DNA of 64,000 bases from Epichloe hybrida (taxonomy: Eukaryota; Ascomycota; Sordariomycetes; Hypocreales; Clavicipitaceae), in contig JAFEKR010000012.1 in NCBI GenBank assembly GCA_019022495.1, forward strand, positions 806,001 through 870,000, in the 5' to 3' direction. Positions 12,901-24,682 of the stretch are shown piece by piece. Position numbers and translations under genes: made by a program. The first letter of the stretch is position 1. The number at the start of each line of letters is the position of its first letter. The notes beneath the pieces are model-generated. The model was not told the origin of the DNA and ran no database searches. It saw only the letters and a program-made list of their open reading frames with translations.

Positions 12901-12936
12901 CACCACCCTTTCGTCATCTCTGCCCCGAGGCGTCAT
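9911..12936 (-). CDS. Hypothetical protein, 955 aa, charged C-terminal half
   Basis: I do not recognise this gene. Exons 12936-12733, 12646-11465 and 11392-9911 join in frame with GTGAGA and GTGAGT donors and CAG acceptors; introns are 86 and 72 nt. An in-frame TGA precedes the ATG at 12936, which fixes the start. Residues 1-330 or so are rich in Gln, Ser, Pro, Asn and Tyr and look disordered. Residues about 365-465 form a likely helical block (LSQEQAALISEVIERGLRN ... EKRMTQCYKRVNENM). A basic and acidic low-complexity stretch follows, then a second conserved-looking block around RDFMNPRAESIYSAVREAV and a Lys/Arg/Glu-rich helix (EKRARKKLRRLEERKAEEE). This looks like a nuclear regulatory or scaffold protein, but that is inference only. 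Confidence 0.7.
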
Positions 12937-13964
12937 CTCGAGCCGTCTTCAGGCTGTCTCCCGAATTCCTCTTCTCTTCTCTTCTCTTGTCCAAGGACCG
13001 AGCCGGCAACGGGCTAGAAAGCTTAGTTTTAAAAAGAATAGTTCAGCGTTGGAAGCCCAGCGTAGTAAATCTGACTGGTGCGCACAACAGATGTCGTGAC
13101 AAAGTTGGGGGGGGGGGGATGTGTTGAGAGGGGAAAGAAGAAACCCCCGAGAAGGGGAGAGGAGGGCGGAATGAAAAGTCAGTAATTGGAAGGCTGGCAA
13201 TGGGTTTAAAGGACACAACGGCTCACTCATCAGTCATCAGGCCTTTGATCACTTTTTCTTTGGGCAGAGGTGAAAAAGTGTGGATTGTTGTTGTGACGTG
13301 GACACAAAAGGGTTGATAACAAAGTGAGAACAAAGTCAGTCAGGTTGGTGCTGGACTGTGTGGCCAAAGGGGGGGGGCGGCAAGCAAGCAACAACATTCG
13401 GTCGAGCAATGAGCTCAGTGAGCTCTGACCAAGATGCGGAATCTTTATCAGGGCCAAAAGTCACTTCTTTCAAACCCACCCCATACTCCTCATCAGTTGT
13501 CTGGGTGGTCAAGTGAGTGAGTGAGTGAGTGATTCAAGGCATCAACAAACAACAGCGTCTGGGTGCGGGAGCCACCAAACCAACGCAGGGTCCATCTACA
13601 TGTTGCTTTTTCTTTGCCTTGGTAGAAAGTACAGTCATGTGAGTAAAGGGAGTCAATCATCCACTGGGACGAGTCGAGTCCATTACAGAATCATCCTCAA
13701 TGATGCTATTTGCCAACGCCATGTGATCAAAGTTGCCGCATATCGTGAAGCACAGTGATAAACCCTCAATTCCCATGGCATGCAATCTTGTCCAGGCACC
13801 ACTACATCACTGAACCCAGCCCTTGACGCCGAACTCCTGATGACTTGTTCACAGATCCGAGGGGATTTGCCATTCTCCCTTTCAACGCCGAATTTTCAAT
13901 TCACACAATCTTGTACCTCAAAATCCGTCCCGGTTGCGCGCTGTCGTGTGCTTTCTGTACGACA
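12937..13964. other. Intergenic spacer, about 1.0 kb
   Basis: Promoter side of the 955-aa gene and 3' side of IES2. Holds a tctct tract near 12965-12990, a 12-base G run at 13107-13118 and a gtga tandem tract around 13511-13532. No gene was seen. Confidence 0.55.
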
Positions 13965-15380
13965 CTAAGAAACCTCTTCCACCATGTTGCCAGAGGATAG
14001 CCCGCCGCCCCTTGAGAACATTTGGCCAGCTGGGCCGGACAGAATGTCCTCGGGCACCGATACTTTGCTTCCGTTCTTGTTGTTGATCCATCGTATCAAA
14101 GTCGAGTTGGATTTATGTTCCCCTTCGTCGGGGCTCTCACCTCGGGCAGCTGCGGCGGCAGCCTTTCGATTTACTTTTGGCGCCTGCTTCTTCAATAATT
14201 TATTGATCGTTTCCATCTGTGACCCTGGGTTAGTCACAGCTCGCCTCGCGCGACAAAGTGCGCGACAGAAATTCCCATAATCTTACCTTGACTTCTTCAG
14301 TGCGCTTCTCACTGAGATTACGACGACGTCGGGCCATTTCCTGTCGTCGCATGGACAGCTCTTCAGCTGTAAAGTGCTTCTTCACTTGCACCTCTATGGA
14401 GCTCATCGTCAGCTCTGCATGCGGCTACGGCGCGTTAGGAGTATGCTCTTGTGCTTACCATCAGACAGCTTCATGTACTCCTGAGGCTCGTCCTCGAATC
14501 TAGCCCTTTGACGCTTCGTCATCTTGGTGAGGTCTGGATACTCTTCTTGGCTGCCTTCATCGCCATCAACTCCAGCAGCAGCACCGCCACTTCCCACCTC
14601 GCCCCCGCCCTCCACATCGGCATCAGCATCAACATCGGCATCGTCGTCGTCCTCTTCGTCTTCATCTTCATCTTCCTCATCTTCCTCCCCTGCCACTTCA
14701 ATTTCTTCGCCTTCAGCGTCCTCGTCAGCCATCGTCTCATCGCCGAACCCTATAGTTTGTTCCCCATCGTCACTGTCCGCAGGATCACTTAAATCGTCCT
14801 CGTCGTCCTCGTCGTCCTCGTCTTCCTCGTCAACGGCTATCTTGGCCGCAGCAGCCTTGGCAGCAGACCTGGGGGCGGGTTGTGAAACCCGGATTGTATG
14901 ACCTGCGCCAGAGGTGATGGAAGCATCCATGTCAACATCTCCTTCGGCGTCTTCTTCCCCTTCGGCATCGAGTTCCTCTCCTTCGGCGTCGACTTCCATT
15001 TCATCGCCCTCTGCATCTTCATCTGCTTCTCCTACCCCATCAGCTTCGGCGTCTTCGTCATCATCGTCATCCGGGCTAGAATCGATGACATAATTCTTCC
15101 TACCGCCTCGGTTTCTGGTACCATGAACAATTCCAGCAGCGTCGGGGCGTTCATTCCGTCGATTAGCGCCTCGTGTTGACCTGGAAGTCTGGACCGTGAC
15201 ACTTTCGTCAGGAGATGATGAGGGCATGTCTCGAGCGGTACCCGCACCAGATGTGCGACCGGATCTGCGAGATGACATTGGGCTTCTATCGGCTCTATCA
15301 CTTGCGTCAGCCCATCTTGCATGTACAGAGATCGACTCATTTGCTCTTGTAGCAGCAGACCGCCGCGGTCGCGTGGCCAT
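13965..15380 (-). CDS. IES2: INO80 chromatin-remodelling complex subunit Ies2 (PAPA-1 domain)
   Basis: Ies2/INO80B activates the INO80 ATPase, which slides and edits nucleosomes in the nucleus. Exons 15380-14459, 14393-14287 and 13965-14216 give 426 aa, with 65- and 70-nt introns. The ATG at 15380 (MATRPRRSAATRAN) is chosen; the longer frame upstream encodes a Cys- and Thr-rich stretch unlike the family. The N-terminal half is Ser/Arg-rich and then strongly acidic, with repeated DAEGEE-type units (about residues 125-265). The PAPA-1-like region starts at LTKMTKRQRARFEDEP and runs across both introns through SMRRQEMARRRRN and INKLLKKQAPK. A C-terminal segment (STLIRWINNKNGSKVSVPE) matches the conserved Ies2 tail. 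The Ser-rich frames on the opposite strand are shadows of the acidic codons. Confidence 0.88.
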
Positions 15381-16072
15381 AGCGGTCTTTTGTCGTGATG
15401 TCTCGAGGGCACTGCGGCAAACGAAGCCTAGCCCTCTACAGGGGGGAGTGTGCGTTGTAGACACAGAGATACAAATGCAGGAATACAGGAATGCAGACAC
15501 GACAGTTGAGCTTAGAGCAGTCAAGGCCGTTCTTGCGAGGGATGAATGAAAAAAAAAAAAGAGGGCAAAAGGGAGAGTTGGTGTGGGTGATGGCCGAGGG
15601 GGTTCAACTATAGTCGCAAGCTCCGTCTAGATGGCAACAGGTGTTCAAATGTCAAGGAGAAGATTTTGAGGCGAAGTGCAAAGAAGACGGGGAAATTTGA
15701 CAATTGAACTTTGTTGAACTCGATGCAAAGCAGCAAAGGACAGTGCAGATGTTGGACAGGATGAAGTGAATGCAAAACCAAACACCAAACCCCAAAAACC
15801 ATTGGCCAGCTGTGCCACCAAAAAGGCAAAAGGCGGCCACAGACGGCCACAGACAGATAGGCACGTGTGCCTCGAGTAGCACGGAGTCACAAATTTGGAC
15901 TGACAAACGACACGGCGACTGAGCTTTCTCACCCAGACGTGACAAGTGGCTGCCCACGGTGACAGCCTCGATGTTGCGCGGACCAAGACGGGGGACCAAG
16001 ACGGGGCTGGTGCAATGAATGCCGCAGACAGCGATGCCAGGTGTCCAAAGAGCCACCAATGAAGGATTCTGC

Positions 16073-16100
16073 GTTGGGCGTTGGGCGTTGGGCGTTGGGC
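16073..16100. repeat. 7-bp tandem repeat (gttgggc), four copies
   Basis: Four perfect head-to-tail copies in the IES2 upstream region. Noncoding. Confidence 0.85.
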
Positions 16101-16465
16101 GCGCGCAAGATGGGATGGGATGCATCCGGGTGAGGTGTTTTGCGCAAAAGCGCGAACGTTCCGTGACAATGGCAGGAACAAAAGATGAAGAAGAGACGCA
16201 ACGGCTTACCTGAATAGGCACGATAGTCTATCGCGAATTCGTCAATGAAGCGGCAATGCCAAACTCCTCCTACTCCGGAATCCTTCCCCGTATCGAGTAG
16301 GTCAAGGGACAGACAACACAAGTCGCGGCGGACGAGCCTCAACCTCAGCCTCGTCCTTGAATAGACAGCCGTCGGCGGACTGATCGAGCTATTCGTTGAC
16401 AGGTTGATTGATTGATCAAGGATGCCGCGATTTCCTGCTCCTGGCCACCTTATCGACTGAGCCAA

Positions 16466-16520
16466 TCCTGCCCTGCCCTGTCCTGCCCTGCCCTGTCCTG
16501 CCCTGTCCTGTCCTGTCCTG
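16466..16520. repeat. Pentamer tandem repeat (ccctg/tcctg), eleven units
   Basis: Eleven contiguous five-base units that alternate between ccctg and tcctg, in the IES2-PEX14/17 spacer. The strand bias (one strand all C/T with single G) suggests slippage origin. Confidence 0.85.
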
Positions 16521-16969
16521 CGTGGGAAATCCGGTATGCCGGGAGATGTCCCAGAGCCAAAAGCTGCCTGGAAATGGGGAGGAATTCAGGCAATTCTCAA
16601 TCTCGAGAATCCTTGTTGGTACCTTGATAAGGAGATCAAGGCTGTATTATATATCGATAACCTTCGACGCAGTGAGACGACGTTGTAGGTCCAGGGATTC
16701 TCGTGGGACGCAAGAGCCGTGAGTACGTGATGCCGTAGTCAATCGTGGACAGAAGACATAATCGATTGCGTCGCGTAGAGCTCTACAATGGAAATAAGAT
16801 CCAGATACCGCTCCCTTCGGATAATAATGCCTTCAAAAAAAAAGGACCTGCACGACGCGGCTCAGTGGCATGGCTTGTGGGTGGGTCAGGCCAGGACCCG
16901 TTTTTCATCCTCTGCTGGCAGGCCATTGGCCCTTTCTTTCTATTACTGTGAGTCTGTGACTCTCTGCGG

Positions 16970-17036
16970 ATCCGTAGTCCGTACGGATTAGTCCGTACAT
17001 GTAATCCGTATGTACATACGGAGTACGTACGGAGTA
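16970..17036. repeat. Cluster of TACGGAGTA / TCCGTA palindromic elements
   Basis: Within 67 bases there are two full TACGGAGTA copies (17017-17025 and 17028-17036) and several half-sites (ccgta/tacgg) in both orientations, with ATGTACAT palindromes between them. It lies about 215 bases upstream of the Pex14/17 start codon. Related copies occur in many other spacers of the window. Function is unknown; a regulatory site or a mobile-element footprint are both possible. Confidence 0.5.
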
Positions 17037-17250
17037 ATTGCTCGACAAAGTTCCCCAGATTTTATTTCATATTTGGGCAGCCGCTGTGCCGAGGCACCTG
17101 ACCATGTCCGAACGAATTCTCGAGCAACCATTCTCACATTGCCTTGCCTAACTCACGTAGTCTCTGCAACGACGTCTTCCAAAGTCTTCTCCCCAAGTCC
17201 TGCGACCTATCGACAGTCGTAATCACAGCAAACCACGCACTGTCCCAACC

Positions 17251-18343
17251 ATGAGCGACACAGACGACAAGCCTGGCGCCGCCGCCGCCGCCGAGCATGA
17301 AAAGCCCAACCAGCAAGACACACAACCCGACCAACTAGAAGTCGCTCGCAGGTTCCTTGGCGAGGAGCACGTAAAAGCCTCATCTCGCGACAGGAAGATT
17401 GAGTTTCTCAAAGCAAAGGGTCTCAATGAAAGCGACATTGAGAGGCTCTTGGGTCAGGCGGAGGAGTCCAACCCTCCAGCAGCATCACAAGTTCGTCGCC
17501 CCCAAAAAAAAAAATCACCGTTCATTTCTTTCCATGACCAGGCCTGACCTCGAGCAGCAAGAGCAGAGCCTCGAGTTAGAGACTACCACCACAAAAGCTC
17601 CTACATCCACAAGCCGATTCCCACCTTCGAACGGAACTAACGACCGACCGCCCATCGTCACATACCCCGAGTTCCTCGTTAAGCCAGAACGACCACCTCC
17701 ATTGGTGACCAGACATGGTCTCATAAATACCTTGTACGCCTTTGCCGGCCTATCAACCATACTGTACGCCACGAGCAAGTACCTCATCGCCCCAATGGTC
17801 GAGAACTTGACGGAGGCGCGAACCGAGCTGCATCATGTCGCAGCCAAGAAACTGGACCACTTGGTGGCGCAACTGGAGAGAACGGTGTCAGTCATCCCGT
17901 CCGCCTGTGCACAGTCTACAGGATATGATGAGAAAGACAGTATTGATGCCGAGGATCCTACGGAGATGTTCCATCGGGATGTCGGCACGCAAACTTCTTT
18001 AATTGACAATGCTCCTGCGCCAGCAGCCAAATCGGTAGAGACCGCGTCCAAAAGTCACACTGATAACTTGGCGTCTTTGACCAAAACATTGTCTGTGCTC
18101 AAGGATCAGTTCAGAGCACAGAGTGAAGGCTTCGAGGACGTCAAGGCGTTACTGGATGTCTTCCGGGACGACCTTGACGGCATGACTTATGGCGGGGTCA
18201 CTGACCTCGTCGGTGGTTACGACGTGTATGGAACGTCCAAGAAGCACGAGCCCGAGGATGAGATTCGCAAAGTCAGGGATAACATCAGGCGCGTCAAGGG
18301 TGTTCTGTTGAGCACCAGAAACTTTCCTGCCTCTACTAGATGA
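17251..18343 (+). CDS. Peroxin Pex14/17 (Pex33-type) of the peroxisomal docking complex
   Basis: A docking protein on the peroxisomal membrane for cargo-loaded Pex5/Pex7. The N-terminus has the Pex14 receptor-binding helix bundle (QLEVARRFLGEEHVKASS, DRKIEFLKAKGLNESDIERLL; residues 28-68). The C-terminal part has the Pex17-like stretch PPIVTYPEFLVKPERPPPL, a probable membrane segment (LINTLYAFAGLSTILYATSKY), a coiled region and the tail VKGVLLSTRNFP. This N+C combination is that of the filamentous-fungus Pex14/17 rather than canonical Pex14. The two halves are in different frames. The best join I find is an intron 17491-17557 (GTTCGT donor, CTGAC branch, CAG acceptor), giving 341 aa. An indel in the A11 run at 17504-17514 is the alternative explanation. 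The gene converges with the chromodomain gene, 267 bases apart. Confidence 0.8.
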
Positions 18344-18610
18344 TGACTTGCGGTCGGTGGCGATGGGGAAAATGGGTTCACTCCTTGAGACGAGACAAAT
18401 TTTACAACAATGTACATTTGAATGTCCCTCATGACTAACATCTGCATCTATCCACCCAATTTCCCACTTGCAGGTTAACACATAGCAAAGTATACCCTCA
18501 TTCCTGCTTCAAATCGCCAATGGCGCTCATAGTACCACTCCGATAAGAGTGGCCGGGTGATATCATGTTCAAGTCTTCCATCTCTCCATGATAATTCTTG
18601 ACGGCATATG

Positions 18611-21600
18611 TCATTCTTTTTCAGGGTCGTGTATCCCGTAACGAGCAAACAGCGATTGCCATGATGACACTATAATGTGTTGGAATCCCATTCCCGCTTC
18701 GAGTTGTCTTGTGTACCACTTCAAGGTCGGCTGGAACGTGAACGGTATGCGACCTGGTCCTCGGTGGCCCAAGATCGCATCCCGGAAATAATTTCGGCAT
18801 GGTGCGGCCTGCCAATCCGCGGTTGTACCTGGGGGCGGCTCTAAAATTGCTCTTACCGGGAGTGACTGTGACTGTGAGTGACGTGGATCCAGGCTCACCG
18901 ACGAGGGTGAATTCGCTGTCGCTTTGCTAGCAGGCCGAGAGCCTGGGTTAAGACATTTCCATCTTCGGGTTGGAAGAGAATCGCTGGCGACTGGAAGCTT
19001 ATATTTGACCGAGTCGGGAAGCTCCTTGATCCAGGATAATGCACGATCAATGTCATCCACATATCCCTTATTTTTATCTTGAAAATCGCCAAACGGTCCG
19101 AGCCAGACTCGATCGAGGGGGAGAGCGCTTTCTTGGTCTCGAGTTTTCTTCTCAATCAGGTCAATGAGCTGTCGCTGAGGCCTCATCAAATCCTCATCAT
19201 ACAAGTCCTCTGGTTCTGCGACCCTTGCCGCCAGATCGGGATCCCATATAAGCAGTTCCATTTTTTCCCACGGCCTAGTAAAGATGTTTCTAGGTCGATA
19301 AATAGCAATCCATGGTGACCACTTAATCTGATGCGGACCAAAATCAGGGTTCGGTGGTTGATCGTGAATTGTAGTATAAAACAACCCAACAAAGGTATTC
19401 TTATATGCGGGAAAAAGCACCTTTGTTCTGATATGATGGATTCTCCCAAAAAGGGGCTCAGCAAAGAAGCTGAACCACCTTGTAAAGTTTATCAAGCCTG
19501 TGTCTGACTCTGTGTGCTGAGGAGTGTCTGGAAACTTGCCCATGACAGCATATCTGTAAAGAACCATGGGGCAAAATTCCCTGGACTTATAATCTTGTTC
19601 AATGTCTATCAGTGAGTCCCGAATTCTCATGGCATCCACGTCCGGTTTGTTCTGTAGTTGCGGTGAAGAGTCCATGCGGCCTTGGCTCGAGATATTCGCA
19701 GTTGGTACAAGTTGAACTGGTTGTAACTTTCGTGAAAGCCGTGTTTGGGACTGATGACTAGACCCAAGGACGAAAAATTTTCTAAATGAATGGTTATGGG
19801 ATACTGTCCATGAACCGAACCAGTTCACCAAGCTTTGCTCATCATTTCCATCTAGGATATCGGGGGCGTATATGAAAGGGGAGTCCTCCCAATCTCCCGT
19901 TTCGTCAATCAGCTGTCGCACTAGATTGAAACACTTGAAGAGAGCCTCCTCACTGGCCTTGGCTCGTTTCTCTTGCTGGCTGGTGTTAGAAGCCGCGAAT
20001 CGTGACGACGAATCAGCTTTTTCCATGGCCAGGTCTAATAACCAATGAGATACGTCATACGCGACAGCCAATTTTCCCAGGCGATATTTTGAGCTGTGAT
20101 GAGTGTAATTCTGCCAAAAGAATTTGACAAAATTATAGGCCTGCTCTGGCTGCGATACCAGAAAGCTCGGCGTGACTAAGATGACTATCCCCAAACTGAA
20201 TATTTGACGCAAGTGATAGTTACTCGGACCAGGAGTAAGATCGTTTCCTTTTGAAGACAAGTGATAACGAGAAAAGCACCAAAAACTGATCTTCTTCCCC
20301 TGGTAGCCATGTAAGATTGACCCAAGGTGTGGCATCGATCGGATTGCCCAGATAGCGTCCTCGTGAAGTATCACGTTTCCTCTATCGAGAAGTGTGAATT
20401 CTGACCATTGCCCAGATAAGAGGCTGGTTTTAGTTGTGCAACCGCTGTCCGACTCTCGGAGCCATTGAGAAACCATGACTGCTTCGTGGTAGGCTGCTTG
20501 AGGAAACACTAGGAAGAAGTTCTGCGTTATGCCTTCGGATGCGCTGTTCTTGAACAATCTTTCGTACGTGCCGCCGAGGAAGAATTCGTATGCATTTAGG
20601 TCTCTTTCTTCATAGGCAACTGGAGGTAAGGGTGCTAGCATCAATCGCGAGACTGGGGGCTGTGGGAGGAAGATCAAATAGCGAAGTTCCACGAGCCCTT
20701 CTCGAGGATGACCGTTGTTGCTGAGAAGATTTGCTGCGGACAAAGCCTCAGGAACATGAATGGCAATCGATATCCCATCCAGGAGGCATGTGGCAGCAAG
20801 TTGTCCTACCTGTAGTCTCTTGACTATAGATTCAAACAAGATTTTGCCTTCATCGTTTGCTTCAATATTACCTTGACAGACAGTAACCTCTTCGAGTGCC
20901 CCGTGTTCCGTTTGTGATCTGAGATCATGCATGGAACACAGATGAGAGAAATGTAACTGGGGCCTAATTCTTAGGTGACAGGACCAGGGAGATTTGTCGT
21001 CTGTAGTCCATCCTGAGAATTCAAGCCTGACGGCGACTTCGGGGTTGGGCCCAAATTGACAGACTTTGAGCATGTTTTTGAAATCCGTCAAAGGGGTTTC
21101 GATGGAATTATCAGGAGATGAATGGATAACGAGCGGTACCTCTTCGTCCCGGTTTGATGCACCCGGGTTAACCCCTTTCGATTTCTCAAACTCCTCTTCG
21201 CCTTCTGACACAAACAGACTCTCAAAACGGTCAAGAGATTGTTCTTGCTCTCCTTCTAAATCATCCGCCCAGCGGACCTTTTTCTTCTTCTGCCCATTGT
21301 ATTCTGGCAAATGAGAATGGTCGCTTTGCTGGAGTACCTCGTCATTTTTGCCAGTCCCTTGTGAAGCCTTGTCTGCATTCAAAGTTGTCCCAGCGCGAAT
21401 TGGGATTAAAGGAAGTGATGCAGCTGCTTTTGTTGGAGGTGTAATGCCTTCTTTATCCCTCCGTGCCTTCTCCACCATCCATATTTTGCGATAATTGAAG
21501 AGTTTGGATTTGCGACTATGGCTAGATACAGCATCCAAAAGGTTGCGACGGGGTTTCCGTTGCTTACCACCAACAAACACGTTGAATGTTGAGCTACATC

Positions 21601-22438
21601 CTGTGCTCTCTGAGTTGTTTCTGGTTAATGCTTTCAACGGGGTTTTCCCCGCTTCATCTTTCGATGGCAGAGCGGCTGAATCTTTCCGGGAACCGAATTT
21701 ACCGGCAAGGTTTGACAAAGAGGCTGTACGACTGCTGCTTGCCTCTTTTGGTGATGTGGGACTCTTCTCAGGAGGACGCCTCTTCTTGGCTAAAGAAGCA
21801 TCTTCTCCTTGGGGACTCTTGAATCTCTTGGGTCTTCTTGAAAGCTGTGGCTCTTCCCGATGAGTCTCTGAGGGATTTTGAGAGGTTGGTGTTCCAGCTG
21901 AACTTGTGTCAACAGCCTTCTCCCTTCGAGCTGTCTTCAATTCAGCAAGGGTTTGATCATCTCGCTCATGTTTGTCACAATTTTCATCTTCGGATGGACC
22001 TTGTACACTGTCTAGCCACTCCTGCAGACTAAATGGAAGACGCCTTATACTCAGCCCGGCAAGTGCTCGCTTCCGGTTCCGGGCCTCATGTTTGGCGTAT
22101 TGTGAACGGATATCGGCGTTCACGGCCTTCCTCCAGTCGTTGATTTTGAATCCAGGGACTGTGGTCCTACCAGTCCGTTCCACCGCTGCCTTCCAGTCGG
22201 TCAGCAGCTCTTGGCTCAAATGCTCAGCTGGTTCCCAGGTGGCATCGCAGAGTTCAAACCCTGACCATTCGATAAGATATTTCTCTTGGCCATCAATTTT
22301 GGCCTCCGCTAGTATTCTTGTCACGGCCCACTCATCTTCCAAGTTCACATCTTCCGACGTAGATGATAGGACCGAGCTGTCGCTGTCATCGGCCAAATCA
22401 TCTGTGACGGCAGATGAGATTTGAGAGACCTGAGTCAT
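18611..22438 (-). CDS. Chromodomain protein, 1275 aa, single exon
   Basis: An uninterrupted 3.8-kb frame. The start is the ATG at 22438; the frame extends 14 codons further only to a GTG. A chromodomain lies at about residues 36-76 (EWAVTRILAEAKIDGQEKYL, then IEWSGFELCDATWEPAEHL). The aromatic-cage positions are W37, the W of IEWSGF and the W/E of TWEPAE, so it is probably able to bind methylated lysine. Residues about 120-460 are low-complexity and rich in Ser and Lys, with basic KRRPP-type patches. Residues about 500-1190 form a large conserved-looking region with no domain I can name. The layout recalls fission yeast Chp1 (RITS) or Neurospora CDP-2 (partner of HDA-1 and HP1), but the sequence does not decide between them. 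Nuclear heterochromatin function is inferred. Confidence 0.85.
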   Translation of the reverse strand: MTQVSQISSAVTDDLADDSDSSVLSSTSEDVNLEDEWAVTRILAEAKIDGQEKYLIEWSGFELCDATWEPAEHLSQELLTDWKAAVERTGRTTVPGFKINDWRKAVNADIRSQYAKHEARNRKRALAGLSIRRLPFSLQEWLDSVQGPSEDENCDKHERDDQTLAELKTARREKAVDTSSAGTPTSQNPSETHREEPQLSRRPKRFKSPQGEDASLAKKRRPPEKSPTSPKEASSSRTASLSNLAGKFGSRKDSAALPSKDEAGKTPLKALTRNNSESTGCSSTFNVFVGGKQRKPRRNLLDAVSSHSRKSKLFNYRKIWMVEKARRDKEGITPPTKAAASLPLIPIRAGTTLNADKASQGTGKNDEVLQQSDHSHLPEYNGQKKKKVRWADDLEGEQEQSLDRFESLFVSEGEEEFEKSKGVNPGASNRDEEVPLVIHSSPDNSIETPLTDFKNMLKVCQFGPNPEVAVRLEFSGWTTDDKSPWSCHLRIRPQLHFSHLCSMHDLRSQTEHGALEEVTVCQGNIEANDEGKILFESIVKRLQVGQLAATCLLDGISIAIHVPEALSAANLLSNNGHPREGLVELRYLIFLPQPPVSRLMLAPLPPVAYEERDLNAYEFFLGGTYERLFKNSASEGITQNFFLVFPQAAYHEAVMVSQWLRESDSGCTTKTSLLSGQWSEFTLLDRGNVILHEDAIWAIRSMPHLGSILHGYQGKKISFWCFSRYHLSSKGNDLTPGPSNYHLRQIFSLGIVILVTPSFLVSQPEQAYNFVKFFWQNYTHHSSKYRLGKLAVAYDVSHWLLDLAMEKADSSSRFAASNTSQQEKRAKASEEALFKCFNLVRQLIDETGDWEDSPFIYAPDILDGNDEQSLVNWFGSWTVSHNHSFRKFFVLGSSHQSQTRLSRKLQPVQLVPTANISSQGRMDSSPQLQNKPDVDAMRIRDSLIDIEQDYKSREFCPMVLYRYAVMGKFPDTPQHTESDTGLINFTRWFSFFAEPLFGRIHHIRTKVLFPAYKNTFVGLFYTTIHDQPPNPDFGPHQIKWSPWIAIYRPRNIFTRPWEKMELLIWDPDLAARVAEPEDLYDEDLMRPQRQLIDLIEKKTRDQESALPLDRVWLGPFGDFQDKNKGYVDDIDRALSWIKELPDSVKYKLPVASDSLPTRRWKCLNPGSRPASKATANSPSSVSLDPRHSQSQSLPVRAILEPPPGTTADWQAAPCRNYFRDAILGHRGPGRIPFTFQPTLKWYTRQLEAGMGFQHIIVSSWQSLFARYGIHDPEKE

Positions 22439-23729
22439 GGAGCTAAGAGTGATTTCGGACAAGATTGTGGCAGCGTGCACTCGGTGACGACAGGTGACAG
22501 TTCAATCGTAAACAGACTGGTTGCTGAGATGCATGGTTGGTCGTAGGGTGCTGTGCTGCATACATGTATATCGGGTATGGCAGAGCTGGTGCGTCTGTGA
22601 GACACGTCGAAGGCTGTATTATTATATGTCTCAATCGTAGCAAACCGGTCGCGTGGTTTTAAGGAAAGTGTACAGTGCGAGGACGCATGCACGGTCAACC
22701 AGACATGACTGGTCCAGTTTGCTGGGCCAACCTCGCGCTCACTGACTCATCAACTTTCCACAGACCGGTGCGGAATGGGCAGGCACGATGAATTCATTCA
22801 TTCCTCTGCACTCGATTGGATTTCGCATCGACCAGACGCTTCATATCTCCTCCAGGTCACCCAGATCATCCGCACCAGCCTTGATCCTACCATGTACAAT
22901 TTTGGCACCAGAGTCTGCAAAACAAAATCTGAATAAATGCTCAGTGCTACCTTGTTCTCCTTATGCATCTACTTTGATGAAAAAGAAGAAGAAAAGAAGG
23001 CGCAGTCATTGTTCTGAGTTGCGAGCTACAACTTCGTACTCGGTCAATATTTTGTCTGCTGCATCAGCTCTCGTGCGAAGGGTTGGGAACGGCAGAGGTT
23101 TCCCCTTGTTTCACGATTTCGTCAAAACCTCTGCCAGTGAGGTGATGGATGTTGTTTTTACCTTTAACGCATGAGTCACTTGAATTAGACTAAGAGGCCG
23201 TCGCTGTTCAGGTGGGCCGGGGACTTGAGAATTAATCAACATCACCGGCCTCTCTTTCAACGCTCGGTCAAAATGTTCGAGCGCACTGACAAGTACCTTT
23301 GAAGTTGTCTGGTTTTACGGATTACATGTAGTCAATTCAAAGCACGAGGACTCCGTACTCACTGACAGGGTTGCCATGCTCCAGTGTTTCGGTTGTGCTC
23401 GCGCCCCCCTTGCACCCAAAGAGCTTGCCAATCAGCCGACGCCATTTCCCTCTCTTCCTCAGGTTCTATGCTTGAGGTGGGCGGACGACAGTTCGACCAA
23501 AAACCACACACACGCACACCACTGGCAGTGACCACAGACCACAAACCACAGACCACACAGTATGTATCTCTTCCCCTCTACAACTGCACCCACATCCACC
23601 ACATCCACCACATCCACCTCACGGCCGACGCATAATACCGTCTCTTTTAACCACCTTGTGATTCCCCTTCGGTCGAGCTTTTAACATTCCCAGCCTGTCG
23701 AGTCATCATAAAGCTCCAACATCGCCGCC
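22439..23729. other. Divergent spacer between chromodomain gene and RAB11, about 1.3 kb
   Basis: Probable bidirectional promoter. An ACTCCGTACTC element is at 23350-23360 and a ccacatccac tandem tract at 23591-23618. Open frames are short and motif-free. Confidence 0.55.

Positions 23730-24682
<953 letters not shown>

Larger units (their letters stand above)
15381..17250. other. Divergent spacer between IES2 and PEX14/17, about 1.9 kb
   Basis: Bidirectional promoter region. It contains a 7-bp tandem repeat at 16073-16100, a pentamer repeat at 16466-16520 and a dense group of TACGGAGTA-type palindromes at 16970-17036, about 215 bases before the Pex14/17 start. A good minus-strand donor (CAG then GTAAGC at 16209-16204) hints at a 5' UTR intron for IES2, but no acceptor was fixed. 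Confidence 0.5.

Noticed and set aside
14524..14901. Plus-strand Ser-rich frame of 125 codons
   Set aside because: Shadow of the acidic Asp/Glu codons of IES2 on the other strand.
15929..16465. Minus-strand frame with a good GTAAGC donor
   Set aside because: No compatible coding exon was found downstream; at most it marks a 5' UTR intron of IES2.
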